Shown: positions 34,701 through 43,300, numbered from the stretch's first letter. The stretch: DNA of 64,000 nucleotides from Nodosilinea sp. FACHB-131 (GCF_014695395.1 NZ_JACJOF010000021.1:96009-160008), one strand, 5' to 3'. Notes: a model not told the origin generated them from the sequence alone. Numbers and translations are program-made.

Positions 34701-35155
34701 TAAAAATCTCCTGTGGCTTGTAGTTGAGTAATGTTCTGTTGTTTCCAGGGAAGCGGCAATCGATAGGGGTTTTCGTGCATATCCAGGACTTCCCAGGTGG
34801 TTGGATTGACTCGCCCTGTAACTGGAATTCTGTATCGTTGCTGGAGATCGCGTACCGCAGACGCTGTGACCGCACCAAAGATGCCATCAACGATCGCCCC
34901 TCTTGGATTGCCTAACCTCACACCTGCGGCTCCTAAAAAGCCATTGTCTTGAAGAATGCGCTGTAACAATTGCACATCTCTGCCGCGATCGCCTTGGCGC
35001 AAGGTGGGTAAGGTTAAGTCAGTGTAGGCAGTTGCGATCAGAACGGGTGATGTTTGCTGTAAAGAAATGCTGTGTGCGATCGCGGGATGAGTGCATGAAC
35101 CTCCGAGTAATCCTGTAGCGATCGTTAGTACTCCGAAAATGAGTTGAGGTTTCAT
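34700..35155 (-). CDS. Peptidoglycan-binding (PG_binding_1) exported protein
   Basis: 151 residues from ATG at 35155, preceded by AGGAGG on the minus strand; the frame is open from 35203, but no better start exists there. Signal peptide or lipoprotein leader with LLGGSC. One peptidoglycan-binding repeat: LRQGDRGRDVQLLQRILQDN, then VDGIFGAVTASAVRDLQQRY and VTGRVNPTTWEVL. It probably anchors at the cell wall. Coupled to the small exported protein downstream. Confidence 0.88.
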   Translation of the reverse strand: MKPQLIFGVLTIATGLLGGSCTHPAIAHSISLQQTSPVLIATAYTDLTLPTLRQGDRGRDVQLLQRILQDNGFLGAAGVRLGNPRGAIVDGIFGAVTASAVRDLQQRYRIPVTGRVNPTTWEVLDMHENPYRLPLPWKQQNITQLQATGDF

Positions 35156-35358
35156 GATTGTCCTCCTAATGAAGATTGGTTTCATTTCGTTGTTTCGCAT
35201 CAATTTGCATCGGAGTGATTACTCCACTCGCTTTGAGACCTGCAACGAGGTCGGTCACTTGACGTTGAGCCTGAATCAGGGAGTCAACGTCGTATCAGAA
35301 GAATTGACGTTCTAGCGTTAACTTCCGGGTATTGAGCAACCCTTCGATCTGCCAGCCT

Positions 35359-35556
35359 TCATCGCATTTCGTTACGACGTATAGCGGCAGTGAACTCGTG
35401 ACGAGTTTCGGCTTGTCCGGGCAGTATTACCCTGATAACTACGTGCATGAGCGCGAGTTGCGAGTTCACGAAGCGGACAAATTGCGATCGCTTAAGTTCG
35501 CCCCAATTCATCGAAAATGCCTTGACGCGAATCAAGCACTCGTTAGCCTTTAGTCG
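35359..35556 (-). pseudogene. Possible remnant of a quinone-oxidoreductase-type dehydrogenase
   Basis: The minus strand gives LKANECLIRVKAFSMNWGEL, which resembles the early part of medium-chain NADPH:quinone oxidoreductases (--E-LIRVKA-SLN-GE). After this the frame loses similarity. No start or Rossmann part exists. The remainder of the spacer 35156-35542 holds a further decayed frame (near 35205-35345, with QRQVTDLVAGLKASGVI and an internal stop) that I cannot assign. Confidence 0.3.
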
Positions 35557-36142
35557 CGATCGCTTCACGATCGATCAGTGCGTTTGAGGGCAAGCTCGGG
35601 TCAAATATCTTGCGCGCACTGTCAACACCTACAACGGGCAGTTTAACTGGATCAAGTATGCCGAGCTGAACCAATACACTCGCCTGATCCCAGTAGAGGT
35701 GTTCATGGGCTAACTTGCCATCACGGAACTGGACAATCGCTACTACTGCTACTTCAATCCGTTTCCCTGTCGGAGCAATGCCAGGTAGCATCCAGTCCAT
35801 CTGGATGGTATGAGTGAACTTAACTAGCATTTCATCGACGAGTTGATTGGTTCCGATTGTGCGCGAGACCGGAGCTAGATCTATGTCCGGCGGCATCTGT
35901 GGAATGAAGTACTTGGAATAAAACTCACGCAGCGCCGGTTTCCCTACTCCCCCAGTCATTACCGGAATGTGATTCACATAAGCGTCCTCAACCATTGAAG
36001 CGAGAGCATCTTCAGTGCTGTGAGTACCAAACTCGTGCCCAATATGCTCTTCCCAAACCGCTTGTAAAGCTTCCTGAGCAGGTGTCAGGTTGGGGGTTGC
36101 CTGTACATTTGCTTGTTTGTCTACAATTTGTTCTTTGAGCAT
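35543..36142 (-). CDS. NTF2-like / SnoaL-like polyketide-cyclase family protein (copy 1)
   Basis: 199 residues with LTPAQEALQAVWEEHIGHEF, GTHSTEDALASMVEDAYVNH, PALREFYSKYFIPQMPPD, LVDEMLVKFTHTIQMDWMLPG and FRDGKLAHEHLYWDQASVLV. It is a SnoaL-like protein with an extended C-terminus, found in oxidative-stress clusters; the ligand is unknown. It is about 80% identical to the gene at 41975, by eye. An AAGAATCTGA-type operator element lies about 56 bp upstream. Confidence 0.85.
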   Translation of the reverse strand: MLKEQIVDKQANVQATPNLTPAQEALQAVWEEHIGHEFGTHSTEDALASMVEDAYVNHIPVMTGGVGKPALREFYSKYFIPQMPPDIDLAPVSRTIGTNQLVDEMLVKFTHTIQMDWMLPGIAPTGKRIEVAVVAIVQFRDGKLAHEHLYWDQASVLVQLGILDPVKLPVVGVDSARKIFDPSLPSNALIDREAIATKG

Positions 36143-36197
36143 GTTAGATTCTCCCAGTTTGTTCTATCTCAACTGTGTTGATTCCAATGCTTAACTT

Positions 36198-36213
36198 CTT
36201 TCAGATTCTTATG
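36198..36213 (-). promoter_or_regulatory. AraC-type half-site (single copy)
   Basis: On the minus strand this reads CCATAAGAATCTGAAAG, the element that occurs as a 21-bp-spaced pair at three other places. It lies about 56 bp upstream of the NTF2-like gene. The second half-site here is degenerate or lost. Confidence 0.5.
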
Positions 36214-36349
36214 GTTTTTTTAGTTCCTAATTTTCTGAAACTGTAATGATGAGTTTGCCCTGATTCGTACCGTCAAAGAGCCCACTGTGGCTCTACCAAC
36301 GGGTCTGCTATAGGTCGCGTTAGCGAAGCTTAACGAAGTTATCGCTTTC

Positions 36350-36420
36350 TGCAGCAATTCCCGGACATCCGCCTCACTCGATGCATCTAATTTCACAAAC
36401 AAGCATTCCGAACATGGAAC
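36350..36420 (-). pseudogene. Short remnant of an SDR oxidoreductase
   Basis: The minus strand gives SECLFVKLDASSEADVRELL then QKAIT, matching the beta3/alpha3 part of SDR proteins (EAIFVQADVTKEADVKAMVDKA in the gene at 40234). Nothing before or after fits. It corresponds to the segment just after the point where the remnant at 42671 breaks off. Confidence 0.5.
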
Positions 36421-36421
36421 T

Positions 36422-36997
36422 TTATGGGTTCAACGCCTTTTCGATACGACGATCGGGAATGAGCCACAGGACTGCAACCAGAGCGTATAATGCACATGCA
36501 AGCCAAGGAATTGCAAAAGCAAGTGGAATTGTAACTGCATAAATCAATACAGATGACTTGCCTTTAAAGTTTCGACCAAGAGCATTTGCAAGTGTGGAAT
36601 CTTGACCATGGTGAGAAACAAGTGTGCGGGTCAGAGTGAAGTAGGCGATCGCAGCCAACAATAGAACCACACCATAAAGCGCCACAGGCAGCGCAGCAAA
36701 GTGACTTTCACCCATCCATGCGTTAACAAAGGGAAATAATGATAACCAGAACAACAAATGTAGGTTTGCCCACAAAGTTGAACCATTGACTTGTCGGGCT
36801 GCCTGAAACAGGTGATGGTGATTGTTCCAGTAGATACCAACATGCACAAAACTCAACACATAGCCTAGAAAGGTTGGAATCAACGGACGTAGTGCAGCTA
36901 AATCTGACTCATGGGGTATTTTTAACTCCAGCACCATAATGGTGATAATAATAGCAATTACCCCATCACTGAATGCTTCCAACCTGCCCTTAACCAT
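36422..36997 (-). CDS. TMEM175-family (DUF1211) membrane protein
   Basis: 191 residues, about six membrane spans. The N-terminal GRLEAFSDGVIAIIITIMVL carries the R---FSDG-xAI signature of the bacterial TMEM175 potassium channels. HVGIYWNNHHHLFQA and FFWLSLFP-type second-span patterns also fit. Bacterial members form K+-permeable tetramers. It is encoded alone. Confidence 0.9.
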   Translation of the reverse strand: MVKGRLEAFSDGVIAIIITIMVLELKIPHESDLAALRPLIPTFLGYVLSFVHVGIYWNNHHHLFQAARQVNGSTLWANLHLLFWLSLFPFVNAWMGESHFAALPVALYGVVLLLAAIAYFTLTRTLVSHHGQDSTLANALGRNFKGKSSVLIYAVTIPLAFAIPWLACALYALVAVLWLIPDRRIEKALNP

Positions 36998-37106
36998 TTT
37001 TGGGTATGCTCCTAGTCTGCTTACCGCGTTGTATAACTGCCGTTTGCAAAAATTGTTGTCCGGTTATCCACTATTCATTCAATATCTCAATGCAGCAGGT
37101 CACTAA

Positions 37107-37967
37107 TTATTCCTGCTGAAGAAAGTCCAGCAACAGGGGATTGACCTGATCAGCGTGAGTCCAGTTGATGGCGTGCGGCCCGCCAGAAATGACAACCAGT
37201 TGACTGTTTTTAATCAGCTTCGGCAGTCTTGCTGCGGTGGACTCCAGTGGCAGAATGCGATCGCTATCGCCATGAATAATCAGAGTCGGCACATCAATGC
37301 GGGGCAGATCATCGCGGAAATCGGTGAGCCAGGAGGGTACACAATCCAAAGTCCCTTTAGCAGAAGCCCCTGCGGCTACATTCCAACTAGCTTGAATCGC
37401 TTCATTGCTGATGCGGTGGTGTAACCTCTCGGAACGAGAATCGTCAAGCAATACATCAACATTGAAGAACTCTTTGAAAAAGGCAGAGAAATAAGCTGGA
37501 CGGTCTTCGACAATCGCTTTCATAATGCCATCGAAGACACTTTGATCAACACCCTCTGGATTGTCGTCTGTCTTTAATAGAAACGGTGGAACGGGAGCCA
37601 TCAGCACGGCTTTCTGCACCCGCTCTGAGCCGTATTTGCCAAGATAACGTGTGACTTCACCTGTTCCCATTGAGAAACCGACCAGCACGGTATTTTGCAA
37701 GTCAAGCTTGGTCATGAGTGCATTCAAATCGGCGGCGAAGGTATCGTAGTCATAGCCAAACGAGGGCTGACTGGAGTTGCCAAATCCTCGGCGATCGTAG
37801 GTAATTACTCGATATCCTGCATTCAGTAAAACTAAAACCTGCTTTTCCCAGGAATGTCCGCTCAATGGAAATCCATGAATGAGAACAATCGGTTGACCTG
37901 TCCCAAGATCTTCGTAGTAGAGATCAATGGTTGCAGAATTTTCTTGACCGACAGTGACGTAAGGCAT
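37107..37967 (-). CDS. Alpha/beta hydrolase (non-haem chloroperoxidase/esterase-like)
   Basis: 286 residues from ATG at 37967, with AGGAGAAA just upstream on the minus strand. It has oxyanion HG in LIHGFPLSGHSWEKQ, the nucleophile in LVGFSMGTGEVTRYLG, acid Asp in IIHGDSDRILPLE and His in GGPHAINWTHAD. This is a typical cofactor-free haloperoxidase/esterase of about 280 residues. Its first 16 residues (MPYVTVGQENSATIDL) recur at the start of the oxidoreductase at 43818 and in a remnant at 43028. Confidence 0.93.
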   Translation of the reverse strand: MPYVTVGQENSATIDLYYEDLGTGQPIVLIHGFPLSGHSWEKQVLVLLNAGYRVITYDRRGFGNSSQPSFGYDYDTFAADLNALMTKLDLQNTVLVGFSMGTGEVTRYLGKYGSERVQKAVLMAPVPPFLLKTDDNPEGVDQSVFDGIMKAIVEDRPAYFSAFFKEFFNVDVLLDDSRSERLHHRISNEAIQASWNVAAGASAKGTLDCVPSWLTDFRDDLPRIDVPTLIIHGDSDRILPLESTAARLPKLIKNSQLVVISGGPHAINWTHADQVNPLLLDFLQQE

Positions 37968-38217
37968 GAGAGTTTCTCCTGTGTAGATCAATGGTGTGTT
38001 TTGTCTGTGTGAAAGCGTTGCTTTGCCCAGTGGTAAAGCTCCTGCGTTTTTCAAATTGTCACGAAGGTTTCATCGTGAGAGAACCTCCTCCCAGAGTGAG
38101 GACAACGCGCCGTCCGCTCCATTAGCTGGTTATCACTTCGGTGTTGTTTTGATTGGGTAAGAAACGGGTAGCATTTACATGGGTCTTTCGTCGCGAAATA
38201 TTGGACAGGTACAGGTG

Positions 38218-38622
38218 TTAGAGTCGTCGCAACCTAGCAACTGCTTCTACTTCCACAAGCGTTGCTCTAGATGCAAGGGAGGAAACGCCAATTCCCGTGA
38301 TTGCCGTGCGAGACTTACCGAGAAAGCTAGATAAGATAGGTGCCAATACTTCCATATGGTCTTCAAGCTCCCCTCGAACATAAATTTTCATATGTAGAAG
38401 GTCGTCCACATTGGAGTCCGCTTCGGTAAGGACTCTTCGCACATTCTCTAGGGCCAAGCTAAACTGACCTGCGACGGAATTGTCGGAGACTAAGTGTTGA
38501 AGGTCCCAAGCAACCTGCCCGGAGATGAATAATAGCGAACTTTCTTCGTCAATTGTCCCGTGCGATAAACCCAACGGACTCCCATCGTACAGACTTACCG
38601 GATTAACTAATCGCTTCGTCAT
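38218..38622 (-). CDS. RidA/YjgF/UK114 family protein
   Basis: 134 residues with LFISGQVAWDL, VAGQFSLALENVRRVLTEAD, VDDLLHMKIYVRGEL and SRTAITGIGVSSLASRATLVEVEA, the RidA trimer pattern with the late Arg and Glu of the active site. RidA hydrolyses reactive enamine/imine intermediates; related members act on other substrates. It is the nearest gene downstream of the attC-like sites. Confidence 0.88.
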   Translation of the reverse strand: MTKRLVNPVSLYDGSPLGLSHGTIDEESSLLFISGQVAWDLQHLVSDNSVAGQFSLALENVRRVLTEADSNVDDLLHMKIYVRGELEDHMEVLAPILSSFLGKSRTAITGIGVSSLASRATLVEVEAVARLRRL

Positions 38623-38855
38623 TCGATTGCCTCAAATAGTTGATATGGAGGTTATCACTCGCCGGACAATTTGTTTTGCAAGAAGACATCCTGACGTTGG
38701 CAAATTATTTACGCCGCGCTACTGGTTTCATCCTTGACCTCGGTTTTGATGACGAAAGCCCTTGATTAAACATCAGGTCATAAAATGCTGTGACCGTCTG
38801 TTTGTTCTGCTCAAGTTTATCCGTCATCCGTTCCACACCTCACATTACCCGAAAC

Positions 38856-38950
38856 GCCCAACGACCCAAGTTCAGCGACCCGGCCTGCGATGACAGCGTG
38901 GATTGCAACCGGAGCGCGACAACCGGGTTCGCTGCAGTGCCTTGTTAGGC
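38856..38950 (-). repeat. Integron attC-like recombination site 1
   Basis: Read on the minus strand, the site starts GCCTAAC (fits RYYYAAC) and ends GTTGGGC (fits GTTRRRY). Between them the arms GCAGCGAACCCGG and CCGGGTCGCTG are complementary apart from one extra base. Total 95 bp. It begins 7 bp after the stop codon of the gene at 38958, the usual place of attC in a cassette. Confidence 0.75.
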
Positions 38951-38957
38951 AGCAAAA

Positions 38958-39308
38958 TCACCGCGCACCCCGGCTGACGCGACGAAACCAGGCCCCACTT
39001 GCTACTCCTGCTAAAGCGATTATGGAGTAAGCCGCTAAAAAAGCGACTCCAACAGGGATTAACGGACCGCTGGGCAGAAAACAAAGCATATACGTCAGTT
39101 GACCAAGAATAATACCGGCATAGTGCGACCAAACATGTTTAGGCCGAGCAAGGCCAACGGTAAGGCCAACAATCAGAAGTGCTGCGGAATAATAAAGACC
39201 TTTCGCATCCCACGGTTCGACCTGCCCAGATAAAGATGGTGACAAGGCCCAGACCATTGCGCCGCCCACAAACGAGAACAAAAAATTTATCGCTAACTCT
39301 CTTTTCAT
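38958..39308 (-). CDS. Small membrane protein in an integron-type cassette
   Basis: 116 residues with about four hydrophobic segments (FLFSFVGGAMVWAL, YYSAALLIVGLTVGLA, YAGIILGQLTYMLCFL, VGVAFLAAYSIIALAG) and a basic C-terminus. No family recognised. It is closely followed by an attC-like site and preceded, 125 bp upstream, by the end of another. This is the exact layout of a mobile gene cassette (about 39434 down to 38857). Confidence 0.7.
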   Translation of the reverse strand: MKRELAINFLFSFVGGAMVWALSPSLSGQVEPWDAKGLYYSAALLIVGLTVGLARPKHVWSHYAGIILGQLTYMLCFLPSGPLIPVGVAFLAAYSIIALAGVASGAWFRRVSRGAR

Positions 39309-39432
39309 TAGACCTTATCGGTAATAAAGTGCTCGATATCTCAATGGACAGATAAGCTGCAAGAAGATTTGGAATCGGTTTAAGAATTGATTGCTTTTTT
39401 AATTCCGATTAAGTCTATTCTTCACCCTCGTT

Positions 39433-39528
39433 GCCTAACGACGAAGCTTACCGGACGCAGATAACCTTGAAAACTCAACCGACTAAATTGTGGCGTTCCG
39501 GTGCAGCGCATGATTAAGCGTCGTAGGC
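39433..39528 (-). repeat. Integron attC-like recombination site 2
   Basis: On the minus strand it starts GCCTACGACG (one base short of RYYYAAC) and ends CGTCGTTAGGC with a perfect GTTRRRY core. The inner arms ACCGGAACGCC and GCGTCCGGT are complementary apart from one extra A. 96 bp, beginning 5 bp after the stop of the gene at 39534. Confidence 0.65.
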
Positions 39529-39533
39529 TGCTA

Positions 39534-40004
39534 TTACACCTCGAACTCCGGCTGGTTCAGAGCGATTTTGATGGTCCAAGTTCCCTTCTGGCTGAAAGTG
39601 CGAGCGGTCGCGAAAGTGTCCTCCATGAACTGAAAGTACACGATCTTCCCGTTGTGCACCTTTGCGTGGATCGAGAACGGTGAGGTCACCGCCTTGCTCA
39701 GCGAGACCGAGCGGTACGTGAACCTGCCGAACACAGCAACGTTCTCGCCTTCACCGAAGATGGCGGTAACGGCGAAGTCCTCGATCGTCCACCATTTCTC
39801 AACCCGGGAGAACGTATCGATGAACGCTTGGGGACCTTTGGAGGTTCCCGTCCAAGGCAAGATTTGCTTCAGTTCAGGGTTGTCGAAATTCAGGGAAATG
39901 TATGTTGCGTCCTCCGCAACGAGCCGACGGGCAGCCGCCTCGACCTTTTCGATTGCCGTATTCGCCAGAAACTCTTTGATCACTTCGGTCGGTTGGGTAC
40001 TCAT
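39534..40004 (-). CDS. Ketosteroid isomerase/NTF2-like protein, probable gene cassette
   Basis: 156 residues: an N-terminal NTF2 helix pair (TEVIKEFLANTAIEKVEAAA), YISLNFDNPELKQILPWTGT, GPQAFIDTFSRVEKWW, NVAVFGRFTYRS and KIVYFQFMEDTFATARTF. It belongs to the SnoaL/ketosteroid isomerase-like family. An attC-like site starts right behind its stop. Its upstream region (40057-40233) is shared with the gene at 46953, so it seems to have been placed behind an existing promoter. Confidence 0.82.
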   Translation of the reverse strand: MSTQPTEVIKEFLANTAIEKVEAAARRLVAEDATYISLNFDNPELKQILPWTGTSKGPQAFIDTFSRVEKWWTIEDFAVTAIFGEGENVAVFGRFTYRSVSLSKAVTSPFSIHAKVHNGKIVYFQFMEDTFATARTFSQKGTWTIKIALNQPEFEV

Positions 40005-40124
40005 GGTAACGATTCCTCTTTTTAGTTTTGTGGTGGTGAGGTAGAAGACACTTTGGCCATCATCATCAACTCCTAAGTTCTTTTTGTCTTAGTTCACTTG
40101 AGTGTAGTCAGTTCCAACACTCAA

Positions 40125-40144
40125 CTTCTTGCAGATTCCTATGG
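40125..40144 (-). promoter_or_regulatory. AraC-type half-site (single copy) before the NTF2-like cassette gene
   Basis: On the minus strand CCATAGGAATCTGCAAGAAG. It is the same element as at 36198, 42614, 43154, 46642 and 47965, in a weaker form. About 120 bp upstream of the gene start. Confidence 0.4.
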
Positions 40145-40149
40145 AGTTT

Positions 40150-40215
40150 CCTCTGGAGTTAGTGAACCAATTTCAGTGTTGCTTTAGTGAGTCGCTTGAA
40201 GTGCTGTATCAAACA
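40150..40215 (-). pseudogene. C-terminal scrap of an AraC-family regulator
   Basis: The minus strand gives CLIQHFKRLTKATLKLVH and stop, matching the end of the AraC protein at 52258 (HLTQQFKRLTGMTPKQIR). A second scrap of the same kind is at 47990-48050 and a third at 43200-43300. The regulator gene itself is gone here. Confidence 0.55.
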
Positions 40216-40233
40216 TTTCGCACTGCCGATCGA

Positions 40234-40989
40234 CTATTGCGCTACATACCCGCCATCTACCATCAACGTTTCACCTGTTGTGAACGATGCCAGGTCAGAT
40301 GATAAAAATAGGATTGCATTTGCAGCTTCAAGCGGTGTGCCAACTCGTCCGATCGGGTGGAGTCCTGTTATGTAAGCTTTGACCTCATCCTGCCCACCTG
40401 TCGCTGCTGCAAACATATCTGTTTCGATTACCGCTGGTGCAACGACATTGATGCGAATCCCCGCTTTGGCATATTGAAGCGCAGCCGCTTTTGTTAAACC
40501 TATTACTGCACTTTTACTCGCGGTGTAGAGGGGAAAGGTCGGAAATGCAACGACTCCATTCGCAGATGCCGTGTTGACGATCGAACCACCTCCCTGTTTC
40601 AACATCTGAGCGATTTCATATTTCATCGACAACCAAATGCCTTTGACATTGACGTTCATCGTGCGATCGTATTCCGCTTCTGTTTGCTCAATCAGTGAAG
40701 GATTTTCGCCAATCGTTCCTGCATTGTTAGAAGCAATATCTAACCGACCAAAAACGTCAACCGCTTTATCAACCATTGCTTTAACATCGGCTTCTTTTGT
40801 AACATCGGCTTGCACAAAAATAGCCTCTCCACCACCTTCCTTGATCAATCGAACCGTTTCTTCACCTTCATCCATTCGACGACCCACCACCACCACCTTT
40901 GCTTGTTGTTGGGCATAAGCGATCGCAGTAGCTCTACCAATGCCCGATGTCCCTCCCGTCACTAAAGCAACCTTGTCTTTCAGCATCAT
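40234..40989 (-). CDS. SDR family oxidoreductase (copy 1)
   Basis: 251 residues, classical short-chain dehydrogenase. It has TGGTSGIGRATA (cofactor loop), NNAG, the catalytic Ser region VNTASANGVVAF, YTASK (Tyr-x3-Lys) and the C-terminal VDGGYVAQ. It prefers NADP(H) or NAD(H) by analogy (VVVGRR). A near-identical sister is at 50423, and broken copies are at 42671, 48062 and probably 36350. Confidence 0.93.
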   Translation of the reverse strand: MMLKDKVALVTGGTSGIGRATAIAYAQQQAKVVVVGRRMDEGEETVRLIKEGGGEAIFVQADVTKEADVKAMVDKAVDVFGRLDIASNNAGTIGENPSLIEQTEAEYDRTMNVNVKGIWLSMKYEIAQMLKQGGGSIVNTASANGVVAFPTFPLYTASKSAVIGLTKAAALQYAKAGIRINVVAPAVIETDMFAAATGGQDEVKAYITGLHPIGRVGTPLEAANAILFLSSDLASFTTGETLMVDGGYVAQ

Positions 40990-41146
40990 GTTAGTTACCT
41001 CTTGTTGTGAATAGCTGTGTCACTTTGTCAAAAACTCAATGAGCAATACGTGTAGGAGCCAGCAATAAGAAGCGCCTCCTACAACCAGGATGAGTACGAT
41101 CCTGGCTGCGTGCCCCATAAATCCAGTCCCGCCAGTTCCATGCCGA

Positions 41147-41815
41147 TCAATACTGACCTACGGCGATCGGCAACTCATGTTCAATGGTTCGCAATCGTTG
41201 CGAAAAATCATTCAAGATACGTTGACGAACTGCATCTGTTTGGCGAACGGGGGCATAAACAATCTGCGGCGCAAGAACGTCAAAACCAACGAATTGCAGC
41301 ATCCCTCGCTGAATTGGGCGCAGAATAGCATGGATATCACCGTTAAAACCGCCTGCAAGATAGTCCTCTTCTGTGCTACCTGTGGTCAACGAGAGCATTG
41401 CTTGCTTACCTCGAAATCTGCCCGTTTCATAAATATGTCCATTACTGTAAACACGCCCCATAACAAAGACGCAATCGACCCACCCCTTCAAAATTGCAGG
41501 GACACTGAACCACCACAAAGGGAATTGCCAAATCATCAGATCGCACCATTCCAGTTTTTGGATCTCAGCTTCAATTTCTGGAATGAATCCTCCAACTTCA
41601 TTTGCATACATCTCTTCAAGTTGCTGCTTAAAGTAGTCAGGATCTTTGACTGACATAAAGTTGCGGCGATCGGATATAGGGTCAAATCTCATAGTATGGA
41701 GATCTGAATATTGAACATCATGCCCAGAGTCTTTGAACGTGTCAATTGCTGTCTGAAACATTGCTCCGTTAAAGCTTTTCGACTCTGGGTGTGCAAGAAC
41801 AATCAAAACTTTCAT
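41147..41815 (-). CDS. NAD(P)H dehydrogenase (quinone)-like flavodoxin-fold oxidoreductase
   Basis: 222 residues: LIVLAHPESKSFNGAMFQTA (FMN/FAD phosphate loop), DPDYFKQQLEEMYANEVGGF, WCDLMIWQFPLWWFSVPAIL, KGWVDCVFVMGRVY and LSLTTGSTEEDYLAGG. This is the NQO1/MdaB/YwrO group, which performs two-electron reduction of quinones with FAD, protecting against oxidative stress. It fits the other detoxification genes. Confidence 0.92.
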   Translation of the reverse strand: MKVLIVLAHPESKSFNGAMFQTAIDTFKDSGHDVQYSDLHTMRFDPISDRRNFMSVKDPDYFKQQLEEMYANEVGGFIPEIEAEIQKLEWCDLMIWQFPLWWFSVPAILKGWVDCVFVMGRVYSNGHIYETGRFRGKQAMLSLTTGSTEEDYLAGGFNGDIHAILRPIQRGMLQFVGFDVLAPQIVYAPVRQTDAVRQRILNDFSQRLRTIEHELPIAVGQY

Positions 41816-41974
41816 GTGAGTTATTTTGTTTTCTAAGTTTCTAAACTTTTGCTAGGGCTGGATAATTCAGATAGCCTTTTTCACCACGGGTATAGAACGT
41901 GGCTGGATCAGGCGAGTTGCGATCCTGGTTGCAAAATGGCGGGTTTAGGTATTGATATTTGCTGGCTCCTATAC

Positions 41975-42556
41975 TTAGTCGCGCTCGATTAGTGTGTTTG
42001 AAGGTAAGTTGGGATCGATCACCTTACGCGCACTGTCAACGCCCACGACGGGAAGTGTACTCGGATCGAGCAAGCCGACTTGAACCAATACACTTGCCTG
42101 ATCCCAGTAAATGTGTTGGTGGGCTAACTTGCCGTCACGAAAACGAATAATCGCTATTACTGGCACTTCCACACGTTTTCCGGTGGGAGCAACGCCGGGT
42201 AATATCCATTCCATCCAAACAGTATGAGTGAACTTAACCACCATTTCATCCACGAGTTGATCCGTCCCGATCGTGCGCGAGATTGGGGTCAGCTCCATGT
42301 CCGGCGGCATCTGTGGAATGAGGTATTTGGAATAAAACTCGCGTAGTGCTGGTTTCCCAACTCCCCCAATCATTACCGGGATGTGGTTAACGTAAGCATC
42401 TTCAACCATCGTAGCGAGGGCATCTTCAGTACTGTGAGTGCCAAACTCGTACTGTAAATGCTCTTCCCAAAGTGCTTGCAAAGACTCTTGGGCTGGTGTC
42501 AAATTGGTAGTTGCTTGTAAATTTGCTTGTCCGTCTACAGTTGGCTCTTTGACCAT
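41975..42556 (-). CDS. NTF2-like / SnoaL-like polyketide-cyclase family protein (copy 2)
   Basis: 193 residues, close paralogue of the gene at 35543: LTPAQESLQALWEEHLQYEF, GTHSTEDALATMVEDAYVNH, PALREFYSKYLIPQMPPDM, FTHTVWMEWILPGVAPTGKR and FRDGKLAHQHIYWDQASVLV. An AraC-type operator pair is centred about 75 bp upstream. It probably came from a duplication of the operator plus gene unit. Confidence 0.86.
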   Translation of the reverse strand: MVKEPTVDGQANLQATTNLTPAQESLQALWEEHLQYEFGTHSTEDALATMVEDAYVNHIPVMIGGVGKPALREFYSKYLIPQMPPDMELTPISRTIGTDQLVDEMVVKFTHTVWMEWILPGVAPTGKRVEVPVIAIIRFRDGKLAHQHIYWDQASVLVQVGLLDPSTLPVVGVDSARKVIDPNLPSNTLIERD

Positions 42557-42613
42557 GATTAAATACTCCTGGTTCTATTTATATAAAGTGTCTTAAGTTC
42601 CAATGCTTGAATG

Positions 42614-42650
42614 CTTTCAGATTCCTAAAATGATTTGTCAGATTCTTGTG
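42614..42650 (-). promoter_or_regulatory. AraC-type operator: direct repeat with 21-bp spacing
   Basis: On the minus strand CAAGAATCTGACA and TAGGAATCTGAAA start exactly 21 bp apart. It lies 58 bp upstream of the NTF2-like gene at 41975. Two half-sites two helical turns apart are the arrangement bound by AraC-family activators. Confidence 0.65.
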
Positions 42651-42670
42651 GTGTTAGTGAACTTGTTTCA

Positions 42671-42850
42671 ATGGACGTATAAGCATTCAGCGCCTGTTTC
42701 GCAAATTAGTTTGGCGGTTTTTTCACCTTCTGCGTCGCGTCTACCGGAGAACACGACTTTTGCTTCAGCAGCGCCGAGCACGATCGCCGTTGCTCCGCCA
42801 ATTCCCGATGTGCCGCCTGTAACTAACGCCACTTTATTTTGCAGTATCAT
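42671..42850 (-). pseudogene. SDR oxidoreductase, N-terminal third only
   Basis: Starts MILQNKVALVTGGTSGIGG and continues to LICETGAECLYVH, then leaves the SDR pattern and stops; no NNAG or Tyr-x3-Lys. The leader before the ATG (GAAACAGAATG) is like that of the SDR at 50423. Broken gene; the sequence after it joins directly to the operator region of the NTF2-like gene. Confidence 0.8.
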
Positions 42851-43027
42851 TCTGTTTCTCCTATTTCAATCAAGATTGATCTTCAGCACAAAATCAAACT
42901 CCGATCCGTTTAGCAATTACTTGAACTGACAGAACTGGTAGTCAAGTAGTACCAGGATGCTATCTTCTGGACGAAGCAGTTCTTCTAAGCCAATTTCTGA
43001 ATTTTCAGACACAGCTATAGGTTTCCT

Positions 43028-43079
43028 TGTAGAGATAGATGGTTTCAGAATTTTCTTGGCTGATAGTAACGTAAGGCAA
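43028..43079 (-). pseudogene. Scrap of alpha/beta hydrolase N-terminus
   Basis: The minus strand gives LPYVTISQENSETIYLYK, matching the first 18 residues of the hydrolase at 37107 (MPYVTVGQENSATIDLYY). The ATG is mutated and the rest is missing. An operator pair lies about 75 bp upstream, so the former unit of operator plus hydrolase can be read. Confidence 0.6.
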
Positions 43080-43153
43080 TGGAAGCTCCCGCGAATGCTG
43101 CTTCAGATTCTTGCCTAACTTAACTTCAATGTATGATTTCCAAGACTCGATTT

Positions 43154-43190
43154 CTTTCAGATTCTTAGGATAAATTTTCAGATTCTTATG
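43154..43190 (-). promoter_or_regulatory. AraC-type operator: direct repeat with 21-bp spacing
   Basis: On the minus strand TAAGAATCTGAAA occurs twice, starting 21 bp apart, the most perfect of the set. It precedes the hydrolase scrap at 43028 and follows the AraC scrap at 43200. Confidence 0.7.
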
Positions 43191-43199
43191 GTGCTGGCG

Positions 43200-43300
43200 A
43201 ATTTGCTTGGAGGTCTTTCTCGTGAATCACTTGAAGTGCTGCGTCAAATGGCTTTAGCTGGAGAAGCCCGCTTGTAGAACAATGTCTGCGCTAAGCAAAG
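43200..43300 (-). pseudogene. Decayed C-terminus of an AraC-family regulator
   Basis: The minus strand frame reads ADIVLQAGFSS, stop, SHLTQHFK, stop, FTRKTSKQIRQ. It parallels SDIALQVGFSSQSHLTQQFK in the intact AraC gene (52258), with two in-frame stops. Confidence 0.75.

Noticed and set aside
38740..38770. Short match to the 3' end of the SnoaL-like gene
   Set aside because: Only about 30 bp with gaps; noted as a scrap but too short for a separate pseudogene entry.
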